A stretch of DNA of 64,000 bases from Isoetes taiwanensis (taxonomy: Eukaryota; Streptophyta; Lycopodiopsida; Isoetales; Isoetaceae), in the NCBI GenBank assembly GCA_021234155.1, contig JAJEKV010000017.1:6392992-6456991 (forward strand), written 5' to 3'. The notes under the pieces are model-generated. The model ran no database searches. It worked only from the letters and a program-made list of their open reading frames with translations, and was not told the origin of the DNA. Shown here piece by piece: positions 10,542-21,466 of the stretch. Position 1 is the first letter of the stretch, and the number at the start of each line of letters is the position of its first letter. A program made the translations under genes and the position numbers.

Positions 10542-12309
10542 TCTTCTCGATGCATTGAATTGTCTTCAGTTGATCCTGCTCCCCATAGATTTCTACCTCA
10601 TTAATGGGATGTGGGATCCCATAACCGTGAAGTCCTCCTGCTTTGATGCATTTGCAGGATCTTGCATAACCAGATTCCTCAAGTCAAGAAGCATTTAAGC
10701 CGGGTCATTTGGCTGTAGCCTATAAGCTAGAGCCTATTGCACAGACAGTGGAAGCTCTTGTAGTGTAAAATCCATAAATTGATCCATGCAATATGAATGC
10801 TCATAAAGTACACGAGTCTTCTTTCTGCTGCATGGCATAGTAAATGCTCTACACATTAAGATGATATCATCTAGAAGTAGGTAGTTCTGACTGTTGAAGT
10901 ATACTAGAGGCAACATGTCAAGGTCCTATAATTTTTGTGCTCTTGACCTATCTATTGGCATTTCATTTGCCAATTGGTACCACCTCTTATACTCATCATT
11001 ACCTTCCTTTGTAGGTTTTTAGGATGGAGTATCCCCTCTTCTTGTTCAACGGTTACATCATGGCTGTTCCAATACTTATTGCCAAGACAAAAGTGGCTTC
11101 CAAAAAAGTATCATTTGACCCTTGAGAAAAAACAAGTAGCTGCTTACCACCTCGAGTTATACCTTTGAGAATTTTCCAAGCAAATTTACCCTCACCCAAC
11201 ATCTCCTTCAGTGCGCTGGCAGGAAGAAAAATCGGGGTGGGTTCCCTACAAAGTGGCCTGTACATTAACAAAGAGATCAATCTCTTTGAGGAGTTGGGGC
11301 TCAAGTTCAGCGTAAGATACTACGTGAGACATTGTTGTGAGCGTCCACAGTCAGAGACAAGAAGTCGACGAAGAGTAGGAGATGAAAGACAAGCTGCTCT
11401 AATAGCGCTAAATCTAGAAACTCTTTTATACTAACTTTTAGGGTATCTATAATTCTGATGTTATCTTGTCCTTTTCTTTCTTTCTTTTGGTGATTTATTT
11501 ATTGTAAAAGAGCAACACACTTTCTCAATTAACATGCTTGATATTACAAAAAGGTTGTACAATACCTTCACAATAAATTGCAATAATATCTTTCATCTAT
11601 AACTCTTTGTGCCATGTGTATATCGTTAGGCATTATGTAATCCTCTTTGCATAGACAACACAAGGTTGGTTTCATCGAATAAGCCCATCAAATAATCCTA
11701 TGCCTCTTGTATAATTGCTATGGCAATCCCTTGAAAACAGAAGTTCATCTTGAACTTCTTGGCAATTGCCCTAACAAACCTTTGAAATGACATCTTTTTG
11801 ATCAAAAGCTCCGCAGACCTTTAACGCTTTCGAATTTTCCTTATAATTCCACCGTGCCTGGTTTACATCTTTGTCTTTTCTTCTTTCTAGTATTTTTTTG
11901 AGCCACTTGATTGGGATTACATTGCAGAAAGTGTTAAATATCTCAACGTATGTATTCTGCTTCCTGGAAGTACTCTTAGTTTCAAAGCACTCGTGCGAGC
12001 TTTCAATCTTCCCTATTCTTGCTCCTGTTCTCTCGACGCTCTTTCTCCTTACGTAGACCCTCACATCTCTACCTCTGAAAATTATACCTATTGACATCTA
12101 TGCACATTTGTCTTTTGATGCATTCAATTAGGACAAGTCGTCAAGGAAGACAACCAGAAATCCCTTATTGGCTTCATCCCATGTATATTCGGATATAACA
12201 TAAGCGTCTCCTTGAAAGATGCACTCGCCATCCCCAAACAATTCCTTGGCTTCAACCCATGTAGTCGCTTTCAAATATGTAGCACAATAACAGGAGGTTC
12301 CAGGAGGAT
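10542..12309. other. Unassigned sequence
   Basis: Only short frames with no family I recognise are present (for example 10734-10916 minus, 11165-11434 plus, 11771-12097 minus, the last Arg/Lys-rich). Around 11165-11430 a plus frame of 89 codons overlaps an antisense frame, and neither has motif support. I see no repeats or RNA genes. Confidence 0.3.
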
Positions 12310-12665
12310 TTGATATTGATGCATAAATCACCATTCTTGAAACTATAGGCCATACCTCTAAAGCAATTGAATGGGTTATTATATAAAAAAAAAATAAGTA
12401 GTTTAGCTCGCTGGTTGCATTGATAAAAGCATTTTTATTAGGGTTATTTTGGTAGAGGTTCGAGTCTCCATAGGTTCGAATATCCATATTTCATATTCCA
12501 AAATCTTGGATAAACTTGTATTTCATATTTCAAAAATCATAGGTATGCCCAATCATAAATGACCATAATTGAAACGACAGGCGCCCAGAGGCTAGAACAT
12601 ACGATCTAAGGCATAGGATGGACGGATCCGGACGAGCGATGTAGTCATGGGCACGCCTCATTTAG
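12310..12665 (+). repeat. Dispersed repeat with tRNA-like boxes, copy 1
   Basis: This is similar to 35490-35960 over some 300 bases. It contains TTAGCTCGCTGGTTGCATT (A-box-like, 12402 on) and GGTTCGAGTCTCC (B-box-like, 12457-12469), then TTTCATATTCCAAAATCTTG and a GC-richer 3' part. Homology begins before the A box, at a phrase CAATTGAATGGGTT, so either the SINE start is not at the A box or a SINE has been carried by a longer repeat. Confidence 0.45.
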
Positions 12666-14577
12666 AATATGTAAGCACAATACAGAAGATTTCGTTGGAA
12701 TTTTTGTATGTTTTTATATGGTTTTACGATGATTTATTGGAATATTTGAGTGGATATACTAATGCGTACGTCTAGAGTGCATATATGCCTGCACTAGTTT
12801 TGTTGTTTTTGTTTAATGTGCCATGTATTATTGCTCAAAGATATACTTGTATTACGTTTAATGTATATGGGTCCACATGCAATGCTCAAGCTAGCTCGAA
12901 ATAGGGTTCTTAGGGTTACTATGACGTTCTAGTACTTCTTGCACAGTTTGTACAAATACGTGATACGTCACTGTGGATAATCAATTAATAATCATACTAA
13001 GTATTCATGTGATGCTGGAAAGCTAGCTATGTTAATTTAATTATATTTAGACCTAAATAAGCAGGTACCACTTGACCCAACTCGACTGGCCGAAAGGAAA
13101 CTATTTTTTGGAGGGGAATCAAATAAGGCAATCACCTTAAATCTTTCCCAAATCAGTTTAGAAAGCTTGAAAATGCGGGTGTTGTCTCCACCTATGGGTT
13201 TTGGGGTGTTTAAGTCAAGTGCAGACATGTGCAGCCATGATCCTCTAACTATCCACAAAATGTTTGTGCTTTGGAAAGAGATTTGTTTCATTCCTGCCTC
13301 GTCAGACCAGAGAGATGCAACTTGGAGTAGTTACATTGGGTGACTCCATGGAATTACGTCTTTGAGAAGCTATAATCACACCATAGCCAGCTATATTTCA
13401 GTCTATCTACAAAGTGTGCACAAGAGAAGTGGATAGAGTGGACTACCTTAGCCACTGTTCTATGCCAACCAAAGCCAATGTCATGACTCTGTTTTTATCC
13501 GAAAACTCTGACCATCACTCAACTCCCTTGAGCCTAGGTGCAGGGTAGAAGTCTTTATTTTTGTTGCATTATGTATTTTATGATGATGTTTCCTAGTGTT
13601 GTTGAATGGATGCGCTTCCACCATATAGGATGTCCCAGAGGACGATTGGGCCAATGACACCTCTATGTCATTCGCTCGGGCACTTGGCCATCCCAGATGG
13701 TTCATGCTAGACGGAGGGCCTTTCTTTGTGACGGAATCACCAAGAAAGGGGATTTGCCGTATTTATACGATGGGAGCATCGTACACGTTTGGGGAGCATC
13801 ATAGTTACAAAGAGTAAATCTCAAACTTGGTCTCAGATTTTGGCACTAATTAGTATAGCCATGATATGATTTCGACCTTCAGGCTTGTGCTTGAGATTGT
13901 GCCAATTGCTTATATATGTTCAGGCCTCAAAGATGGCCATGTTATTCGTATTCATGCTCATGCTATATTTTCTGTTACTCAAACCAAGAATTTACAGATA
14001 ATCAATTTGATCTTAAGGGTTCTATCAGAGCTGTACGACTAGGCCCAGCAGTCATACTTGTTCAGGGTCTTGATGGAGTCAGTTCTTCAATACGGTCGAA
14101 GTTGAGGGCCCAGTGGTAGCCCTTGTCGTTTAGGATGACTTAGAGCAGGTGCAGAAAGCCTTCCTAGCTCAGGCACTTGGGGTTAGATCCACAGTCCTAT
14201 ATCAGATCTGCATGAGACATGTTTCTTGCCTCTCCAGAGGGTCGCACTCAACTGCCGCATCATTTATTTTCAGCAGGCAATCAGTATGATCAATGTTTTT
14301 GTACTCCCCAACCTTACTCGTATCGTGGCAATGGGTCAGCATCACTTCAATGCCTACTAGAAGGAAATAAAAGCTCAGTAGTTCTCCAATAGAATGTGCA
14401 GCACATATGCATATATGTATAAACTGAAGAGGATCACCATAACTTGAGGCGCTACCTCGATGCTTGCTTCATCACAAACTTTGGGACGCTGGTACCTTGG
14501 AACAGGTCAAGACAATACACTACTAGTGCCAGATCAATCCTATGCTTGAACCATTATATATTTTGCTATATATAATA
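12666..14577. other. Unassigned sequence with one dispersed-repeat segment
   Basis: The segment 12700-12960 resembles 57330-57540 (shared phrase GTCTAGAGTGCATAT or its near variant, then TTAGGGTTA), so it is part of another repeat family. The rest has scattered short frames (13037-13291 and 13481-13705 minus, 13916-14119 plus) without recognised motifs. Around 13900-14350 a plus-strand frame interrupted by stops reads like decayed coding sequence (LKDGHVIRIHAHAIF), but I cannot name it. Confidence 0.3.
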
Positions 14578-15010
14578 TGTGTAACACCCTTCCTAAGGTC
14601 CCGAAGGTGCCAAAAAAAAAAAAAAAAGCCACATAAACCATTACCACAAGCACATAAAATTGAATTTCCCCGAAATTCCCTTTTTGTTTGAGTGCATTTT
14701 CACACACGAGGGGTGACGTGAGACAAGAAAAGTGCCTCCCCAAAAAAAAAAAAAAAAAAAGAAAAAGAAAAAGAAAAAGGAAACTGTACAATACATTGAA
14801 TTAACACCATTAGATACGTTCGTCTCAAACCTTATAGTACCTCATTACTTAAGTTATACAGTATATCTCAACTTCTAGGGGCATACCCCATGAATGAGAA
14901 TCACTATCTGTGGCTCTAAAAGCTCTCGATGGCTGAAGGCACCTCTCATATGAATATGCACCAAAACAAAAGAGGGCTTTAGGAGGAATTTAATTAAATT
15001 TGCACGCGTT
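14578..15010. mobile_element. TIR element of second family, copy 1
   Basis: The left part reads TTGAATTTCCCCGAAATTCC then a G+T-rich stretch and TTCACACACGAGGGGTGAC. The right end, on the other strand, gives a matching series (TTAATTAAATTCCTCCTAAA, then CTTTTGTTTTGGTGCATATT). The inverted repeats are about 65 bases and imperfect. Two A-runs (14611-14627 and 14743-14760) lie inside. Other copies are at 31820-32085 and 59382-59742. No transposase is encoded. Confidence 0.6.
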
Positions 15011-15210
15011 GTTGGAAAATAAGCTTATGCTAAGCTAAGAGTTGCTGGGTAGGAATAGTACTGCAAACAAATTTGGTTCACGCGTTAACATTAATTGCAA
15101 GGTCTCTGATCTCTACAGAAGAATTATGAAAACATTAACAAAAAATAAGCAATATAGATATTCAAATTTATGCACAAACATGGCGGCGTAGAAAAGCAAC
15201 TGCCTGCGTC
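15011..15210. other. Short unassigned spacer
   Basis: AT-rich, no feature seen. Confidence 0.3.
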
Positions 15211-15440
15211 TGGGCGTTTGGTCTAGTGGTAACACACTAGTTCCTTAACAATGTGGTCTCGAGTTCGAGACCGTCCAGAATCGCACTCGGTACTGTTGGG
15301 GGTCAAATCCCAACAGAAGCAATGTAAGGTGGTTGGGGGCAGGGCCCAACCAAGCAATGTAGTGTGGTGTGTGGTCACATGTCCAGTTGGATGCTGCCTA
15401 GTAGTGTGACGTTAAAACTACTATCTATCTATCTATCTTT
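15211..15440 (+). mobile_element. tRNA-derived SINE
   Basis: The head carries an internal RNA polymerase III promoter: A box TGGTCTAGTGGTAACAC (15219-15235) and B box GAGTTCGAGACC (15261-15272), spaced as in tRNA genes. A body of about 140 bases without coding capacity follows, and the element ends in a (CTAT)n run at 15420-15438. The tRNA-like head does not fold into a full tRNA, so it is a SINE rather than a tRNA gene. Flanking direct repeats are not evident. Confidence 0.75.
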
Positions 15441-15746
15441 TGACAGACTTATTGTAATGTAATAGACAGCTTGTCTCTAGACCTCCATTATATGTTCATA
15501 TTGCTGAATTGTTAGGATATTCACATAAACATAAAATTTTCTCTTGCATGAATGTGCACAATGCATCCAAGGGAATATATAGCTAGGTGCAATAGACACA
15601 TATAGATAGTAAACAAACTTTACCATGAAGTTCAAACAAAATCTTAAACAAATATACTGGGTCTACATGCAAATAAAAAATATTTTCAATGCAAATAGAG
15701 GTCATGTCCGTTAGTCTCAATGGATCCACGTCATGAAGAACATGTC
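15441..15746. other. Unassigned AT-rich spacer
   Basis: No feature seen. Confidence 0.3.
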
Positions 15747-16109
15747 TTAAACAACTCTAGGAACGTCTGTCGGCTCGATGTGAAGCTCATTTGTGAAGCT
15801 AATAGGTATAGAAGCTCCTCCCGTCGTGCCTATGGTGGCCAACGTAAATGTGCAAGCATGCTCTGGTACCATGTCCCACGTGCTTGACTTAGGTCTACCA
15901 ACAACAACGTTGGACTTTATTAGAAACTTGGGAAGCTCATAATCACCAACTGCGTCATGTGGGATCGATTCCCAATCCTTGAACTGTCTCCCATCACAAA
16001 CACCAATATATGTGATGTCTCCTGACCTGAAGTAAGTTCCCCTGCATACATACTTGGAGGGGAACTTTTTTTTACTCCAACATCGCAACACGTCAGCGGG
16101 TGTTATCAA
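15747..16109 (-). CDS. Hypothetical 120-codon ORF next to Helitron helicase remnant
   Basis: The frame is open for 120 codons on the minus strand and contains KYVCRGTYFRSGDITYIGVC, then DYELPKFLIKSNVVVGRP. I do not recognise the family. It lies directly downstream of a Pif1-type helicase end, in the position where plant Helitrons sometimes carry further frames or captured gene pieces. It could equally be a host gene exon. No splice sites or promoter can be argued with confidence. Confidence 0.35.
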   Translation of the reverse strand: MITPADVLRCWSKKKFPSKYVCRGTYFRSGDITYIGVCDGRQFKDWESIPHDAVGDYELPKFLIKSNVVVGRPKSSTWDMVPEHACTFTLATIGTTGGASIPISFTNELHIEPTDVPRVV

Positions 16110-16156
16110 CTACCACATAACTCCCTACAATAATAAGATATCAGTTATTATTAGAA

Positions 16157-16363
16157 CTAACAAATTTTACACTCACCATCCCTACGATGCACGTGAACTG
16201 TCGCCCTTGAGGATGCGATGTATAATTGTCCATGCGTAAAGACAGGCTTTGGAAGATATATCCCCACCTTATGCATTGTCTGGCTCTAGAACTTGTTTAT
16301 CGTCATGGCAAATGCCAGTCGCAAAGGGAATCACACCCTTTCAAACTAAACAAACGTGTGCCC
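16157..16363 (-). pseudogene. Helitron-type Pif1 helicase, C-terminal remnant
   Basis: The minus-strand frame reads FPLRLAFAMTINK, a stop, SQT, then VGIYLPKPVFTHGQLYIASS followed by RA. These match the last two motifs of Pif1-family helicases as found at the end of Helitron Rep/helicase proteins (AMTINKSQGQT and GQLYVALSRA). The Gly-Gln of the first motif is replaced by a stop, and Ala-Leu of the second by Ala-Ser. The frame ends at 16157. Upstream (16364-16500) a few more decayed codons may belong. This is the only helicase signal in the window. Confidence 0.75.
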
Positions 16364-19019
16364 GTCATTGCCCCGCATAAGTAGGAGCATGTGTTTTTAT
16401 GAGTTATATATGTAAGATTGGTCCTATGGACTTAGTACCCTTGGCTCTTATAGGATTCATGCAAAAGTAGTTTTCATCATGTCTTCCTATGTATCCTCTC
16501 CACCAGTATTGGCAAAACTTTTAAACCTTGCTAGAAAATTTCCTAGAGTAAGCAAATATTTCAAGTGAAGTCTATCTTATAAAAAAATACATGGAAGTCT
16601 ACCTAAGATTTTTCTGCCATGCACTCATTCAACAAAAAATCCTCAACTTTCAATCGAGAAAACCTTCTTTAGTATGGGGCTTGCCCAGCACTGCTCTCCA
16701 TATATGTGGTTCCACAAACAACATAGTATGTTTCACCTTGAAATAGTCTTTCTGATGTGCGACATGGAAATGTTATTAAGGACCAACCGACATAAGAGGC
16801 TATCGGTTGTAATTTGCTTTGAGTTTGGTCACATAACAAACTATTGTTTGTAGTGTTGTAATTTTATCTTGAGTTTGACGCTCCTGTAAGCTAATCTTAT
16901 ATTGCACATGTAATTGGACACCATTGGAGCAAAAAAAAAACACAATCTCAAATATAGATAGAACACGTTTGCAATGGATACACGCATTTTGTTCTCAAAC
17001 CTATTTATTTGCATTGGTTATATAATGGTCAAAAGCATGTAAGCAATCAACCATTATTGCTCAAACCCATGCTATTTTCAAAAGCATTAGTCCCACACAA
17101 TTAAATGTAATGGAGAAATAATTTGTAGTTTGACATTTAAAAAACCACTCGAAATATTTATACAGGTGTAACAAATACAACATAAAACACAAAAAGATAG
17201 CTATAGCAGAAAATGGCAAGTGGTTAAGCTTACAGAACAAACCCTCAATATCCTAAATGTCATATCTTGAATCATGCAAGAGATAAACATTTGATAAAGT
17301 ATGTCTTGCATATTTCGTAGAGCAAGCTCAGAAACATATAGCATTTGGTGGAAATCCGAGATGAAAGCTAAATGTATGAGGAACTTCTAGCCTGCCCAAG
17401 AGTATTGGCTTGGCCAAGATTGTTGTCTGCAACTTTAACCCTCATTCTACATTGTGTATCTGTCACTCAGTGCCTGCAAAAACACAAAAAACCTTCCAAG
17501 AGAGTACAAATAGATTGACATCAAATGGATAAAAACAAACATTAAACATTATGATGATACTAACTTCAAAAGATGTAGTGCATCAATTACCTCTATGCAT
17601 GCCCAAATAATTAAATACCAGGAGGTTTGAGTTGTAGTATTCCTCCAATTATACGTCCTATATCAATTGGTAGGCCAGTCAGAGTTCGATTTTGCATTTT
17701 GCTTGCATTTTTCTATGTAGAATACCATGGACCATTTGTTACCTTTGACATCTAAGGTAATACGCCAAGTTCATTGCAGAGTCAACAGAGTAATAACGCT
17801 TATCTAGAATGCTTATTAGCAGGAAGTTTATTACACCTTGCCAGACGGTTTGCTAGTTCCATCATATTTTCTGATTTAAAGAGTAATACCAGAAAAGATA
17901 TCCTTACAGAGTGACGTTAAGCATCTGCTATTGGTGCACGAAGCACCGTTCTTGAGGACTTTGTTCTTGCCTCCAAGTTAAGTTATTAATTTTCTTAATT
18001 TGCTGCTTACAGGTAAAGCGCAGAACAATATCTCTGTCTCTTTCGAGCTGTTTAATTTGAGTATAGAAAGTAATTAATATCTGAATTAAACTAAAGAAAC
18101 TGATAGAATATTTATCTACAATACTATTTCAAATCCTGTTTCAAATTCTGTTTAATCTAACATGCATGCATCTAAAACATCAAAAAGCCCCAAATACATC
18201 TGCAAATACATCTTCCATATATCCAAGATTCTTTAATTCACAAAGCGAAGGTATAGTAAAATGCCTAACAGAATACTGGAAAAAAAAAATATAAAAGGAG
18301 CTTCAGTCACCTATGTGGTTGTGGTTGCAAGTGCAAAAGTTGCCGTGGATACAAATGCAAATATCCATGGATTGCACTGCTCCTTATATACAACGGAGAA
18401 TAGTTGATCTACACCAACTTGAAACAATGATCATCTCATTTTAATATTAGATGAATTGCTCATTCAGACAAAGATAACATGAATGTAACTTGCAGCCAAT
18501 TAAAAGACCAAATGGAAGCTCATAGGCAGAGAACTGGAGTTTTGCGCGAAATAATGTTTCAATTAAAAGCTGGACAAAATCATCAATATAGATAAGAAGC
18601 ATGGGAAGTAAATTAATAGCAATGTAATCAAATGGCATATAGGCCTTGCAAATGATGGTATGCATGCCACGATTCTATGCTCCCATACCTGAAAGGGGGG
18701 GAATTCCATTTCTATCTCAGAGGATCAGAGAGGTCATTCAAATATGAGAACCAAAGAAAACATGATTGGAATGTCTAAACAGAACAAATAAAATGTTCGC
18801 AGGATGTATATACATCATTAATATGACATGCAAAGTCGTTGGAGCAAGCTAGACCAAGGCATAATGACCTCAAGTACTATATATGCTAGATTGATGTAAC
18901 CAGCAAGCATCTGGAAGAAATGTCATCAAAAGAAACTAAAAATACTGACCTTTTAATGAAAAGCCATGGTGCCATGATTGGTAATTCTTGTTCTTACACA
19001 GCTAAAATCAAGATACTCT
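16364..19019. other. Unassigned sequence, possibly Helitron interior
   Basis: AT-rich sequence with no frame above about 70 codons and no repeat family that recurs in the window. It lies upstream of the helicase remnant in its reading direction, so part of it may be decayed Helitron, but I find neither a Rep motif nor Helitron ends (5' TC and 3' CTRR with hairpin) that I would defend. Confidence 0.3.
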
Positions 19020-19035
19020 GGATTAAAGAAAGTAG
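19020..19035. repeat. 16-bp target-site duplication of ORF1-only LINE, left
   Basis: GGATTAAAGAAAGTAG is identical to 21060-21075 and directly adjoins the poly-A (here T) run. Confidence 0.93.
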
Positions 19036-21059
19036 TTTTTTTTTTTTTTTTTTGAAGGAAGTCAGACTTTATTAATAACACTCCATCATAATACATAATA
19101 CAATGCAGAGACAGGAATAAAAACCCAGCGGACAATCAGATCCAACTGAGCGGGGCCACCCATCTAAGCATGACAGTATAATGCAATTCACACTATTTTC
19201 CTCCTCCTACAAAGAGAAGAATAATATATAATCATATTGATAGAAAAGTTACTTTAACCAGGCCAAACTTCCACATCCATAGAATCATTAACAGCAACTT
19301 GATCTGCTTCCTGGTGTCTCAATGCCACTGAATCAAGAACATCCACTGTAACAATCGTAGCGGATACTGGAGCTACAGAGTGAACTAACGCAGATTGAGC
19401 CGAGCTATTTTTGCGACGTGCAAGCTTCTTCAAGCGTGGAGTAGACCATCCTTCTTCCAATAATTCTTACTTGTGAGCAATATCCAGAAGACGAGAGTGT
19501 TGATCCTCATTAAGAGGGTCTACTGATATAGACTGAGACAGAGATGCACTCGAAGAAGGCGATGGTGCAGAAGTAGCTAGAGAAGAAGGCACAAGAGCTG
19601 ATAATACTGGCTGATTAACTAGTGCAGAGGCAGATGAGGAAGAGGATGATACAACATGACATTCGAGTGAAGTGGCTGCTATGTGGACAGGGATAGGAGC
19701 AATTGGGGAGGTAGAGACAAAATATGCCTAGACACATGGTGAGTAGCTTAAAGCCCTCAACATTGGGAAACATCTTGGCAAGCTCAGTCCATTAAGGCAC
19801 GTAGTTTGTACTTGAAAAAAAGTGGGCCACTTTTGACCACTACTGACTGAGGAATAGAAACACAAGTAGGAAGAGATACACAAATTCGAGGACCATTAAC
19901 AATAGAATGGGCAAGATGCATATCCAATCCATTGGCAATATAGCAATCATAAAATCAGACACTTGCAGTTCTAGTGGAAAATCCTCTAAGGCAAGCCAAC
20001 AAGGCATGCGCAATGCACCAGACTTACTTGGCAAGAATCCAGGAGAATACACCTGATATAGAAGATAATGTCCCCAAAGAGGATCAACACCACGCTCCAC
20101 AAGCCTGTCAACTGCAAATGAAGAGTCAAACATGACCAGGAAGAAATTATTATCTTTATCCAAAACTTTTAGAGACGCATTGTGAGGAAGACCCGGTCTC
20201 TGAAGGTGATGTTTTAGCCAGAATCCAACTCTCCTGAGATCCAAAAACTGTCCAGTGAAATGGCAAACAACTGCATGAGACACAAGGTTTTGAACACACT
20301 GCAAATGAGCATTATGATCAATTTCGACAACCGGTAGGCGACCTGTGTAAAAGCATTTGAACACTGCTGTGTCTCATAGAATACACCCTCAGGAGGCAAC
20401 TGAACATCCATACGATCATCTTGTGCTTGTAACTCATTAAGATATGAGCTCAATTCTTTCTTGTTATTCTGTACCATAATATTCAATGCAGCAGACACAC
20501 GAGCAGATTGGACACTGGATGTCATCATGTTTGATCCAATCGCTAAATCGTGTAGAAGGCATCTAGCCACAACATCAGAAGAACCCCAAGGAGCAGAAGG
20601 AGCAGACACACTCCTAGCAGAAGTAGACAAACAAGAAGCAGAAGCAATAGTAGAAGTATTAACAGTAGTCTCTACTTGAGAAGTAGACAAAGGTGCAGAT
20701 TTACAAAGAGGGGGAAAGTGCTGCAAGCTTGTACTCATATCAAGAAGAGAAGGGTCAAAAGCAAGAGGATTGAGGCGAGAATTATTGGGTAAATTAGGAA
20801 GCGTCAAAGGAGAATTCATATCATGCGCAAAAGAAGAAGCAGAAGCACCACCTACCACTTTCTTGGCTGACGAACATGTTTCCGAAGCTGGCGAACTAGG
20901 GTTTGCCATGGTAGCCAAAATCTGTAAACTCCAAATCCGGCCCAGATAGACACAATAAAACTGTATGAATTATACATCAATGGAAAGCTCACATCTCTAG
21001 CTTTCCAATGCACTAAAAAACACCCAAATCTGACACCCGAGCCAGAAGTTATGAAGTTA
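19036..21059 (-). mobile_element. Non-autonomous LINE with ORF1 only (HAL1-like)
   Basis: The 2.0-kb insertion is bounded by identical 16-bp duplications. On the minus strand it has a 5' leader of about 150 bases, an ORF1 (about 19840-20918, with a Ser/Thr/Pro-rich extension to about 19260), then a 3' tail ending AATAAAGTCTGACTTCCTTC followed by 18 A. The tail is homologous to the 3' ends of the LINEs ending at 25642 and 35409. There is no endonuclease or reverse transcriptase anywhere, although both ends are present. It therefore moved with ORF2 already missing, by machinery supplied from elsewhere. The clean duplication and unbroken poly-A point to recent insertion. Confidence 0.88.
19840..20918 (-). 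pseudogene. LINE ORF1 with DUF4283-like domain, one frameshift
   Basis: The start is MANPSSPASETCS at about 20909. A Ser/Thr/Ala-rich N-terminal half of roughly 170 residues is followed by a frame change near 20350. The second half, in the new frame, carries LVSHAVVCHFTGQFLDLRRV, then DKDNNFFLVMFDSSFAVDRL, then PCWLALEDFPLELQ. This matches the DUF4283 domain of plant L1 ORF1, an RNA-binding fold, in order and spacing. The CCHC knuckle usually found after it is not visible. Downstream are short Ser/Pro-rich and basic frames (19254-19460) that probably form the ORF1 C-terminus. Confidence 0.78.
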
Positions 21060-21075
21060 GGATTAAAGAAAGTAG
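21060..21075. repeat. 16-bp target-site duplication of ORF1-only LINE, right
   Basis: Identical to 19020-19035. Confidence 0.93.
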
Positions 21076-21466
21076 GCTGGCTTGTGTAAATAGAAGGATG
21101 CACTACAAACAGAGCATAATAGACAAACATGTCAATGTTGTGCATCCATGAATAGAAATAAACTAAAAATTAATATGTTAGATTCACAACAGGGATTGCA
21201 CAATCAACTTCACAGCAATAGAGATTGATTCTCAGAAGCCTACCATCTGCACATTCACCTTGATGTCAAAGATACAGACTTCCCCTAACCGCACATTTTT
21301 TACTCCAAATAAATTTTCTCCATACCAAGTATCGTCATTGAATCCATCCTTGTAATTAAGTCTAGTGCATGCACGAGAAATTTTTGTCCTCTTGCGAAAG
21401 CATAAAGGAGAGCAAGTCCATCAGGTAATCATGTAGTGCATCTAGTGACATTCTAATCTGTAATCT
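21076..21466. other. Unassigned spacer
   Basis: No coding frame or repeat recognised. Confidence 0.3.

Noticed and set aside
11165-11434. Possible host gene in the 10.5-12.3 kb stretch
   Set aside because: No motif, no splice signals, and overlapping antisense frames of equal length.
14743-14791. Poly-phenylalanine protein start (14540-14791 minus)
   Set aside because: It is the translation of A-runs inside a TIR element.
15219-15272. A tRNA gene, because of clear A and B boxes
   Set aside because: No acceptor stem or complete cloverleaf can be drawn, and the sequence continues into a SINE body with a (CTAT)n end.
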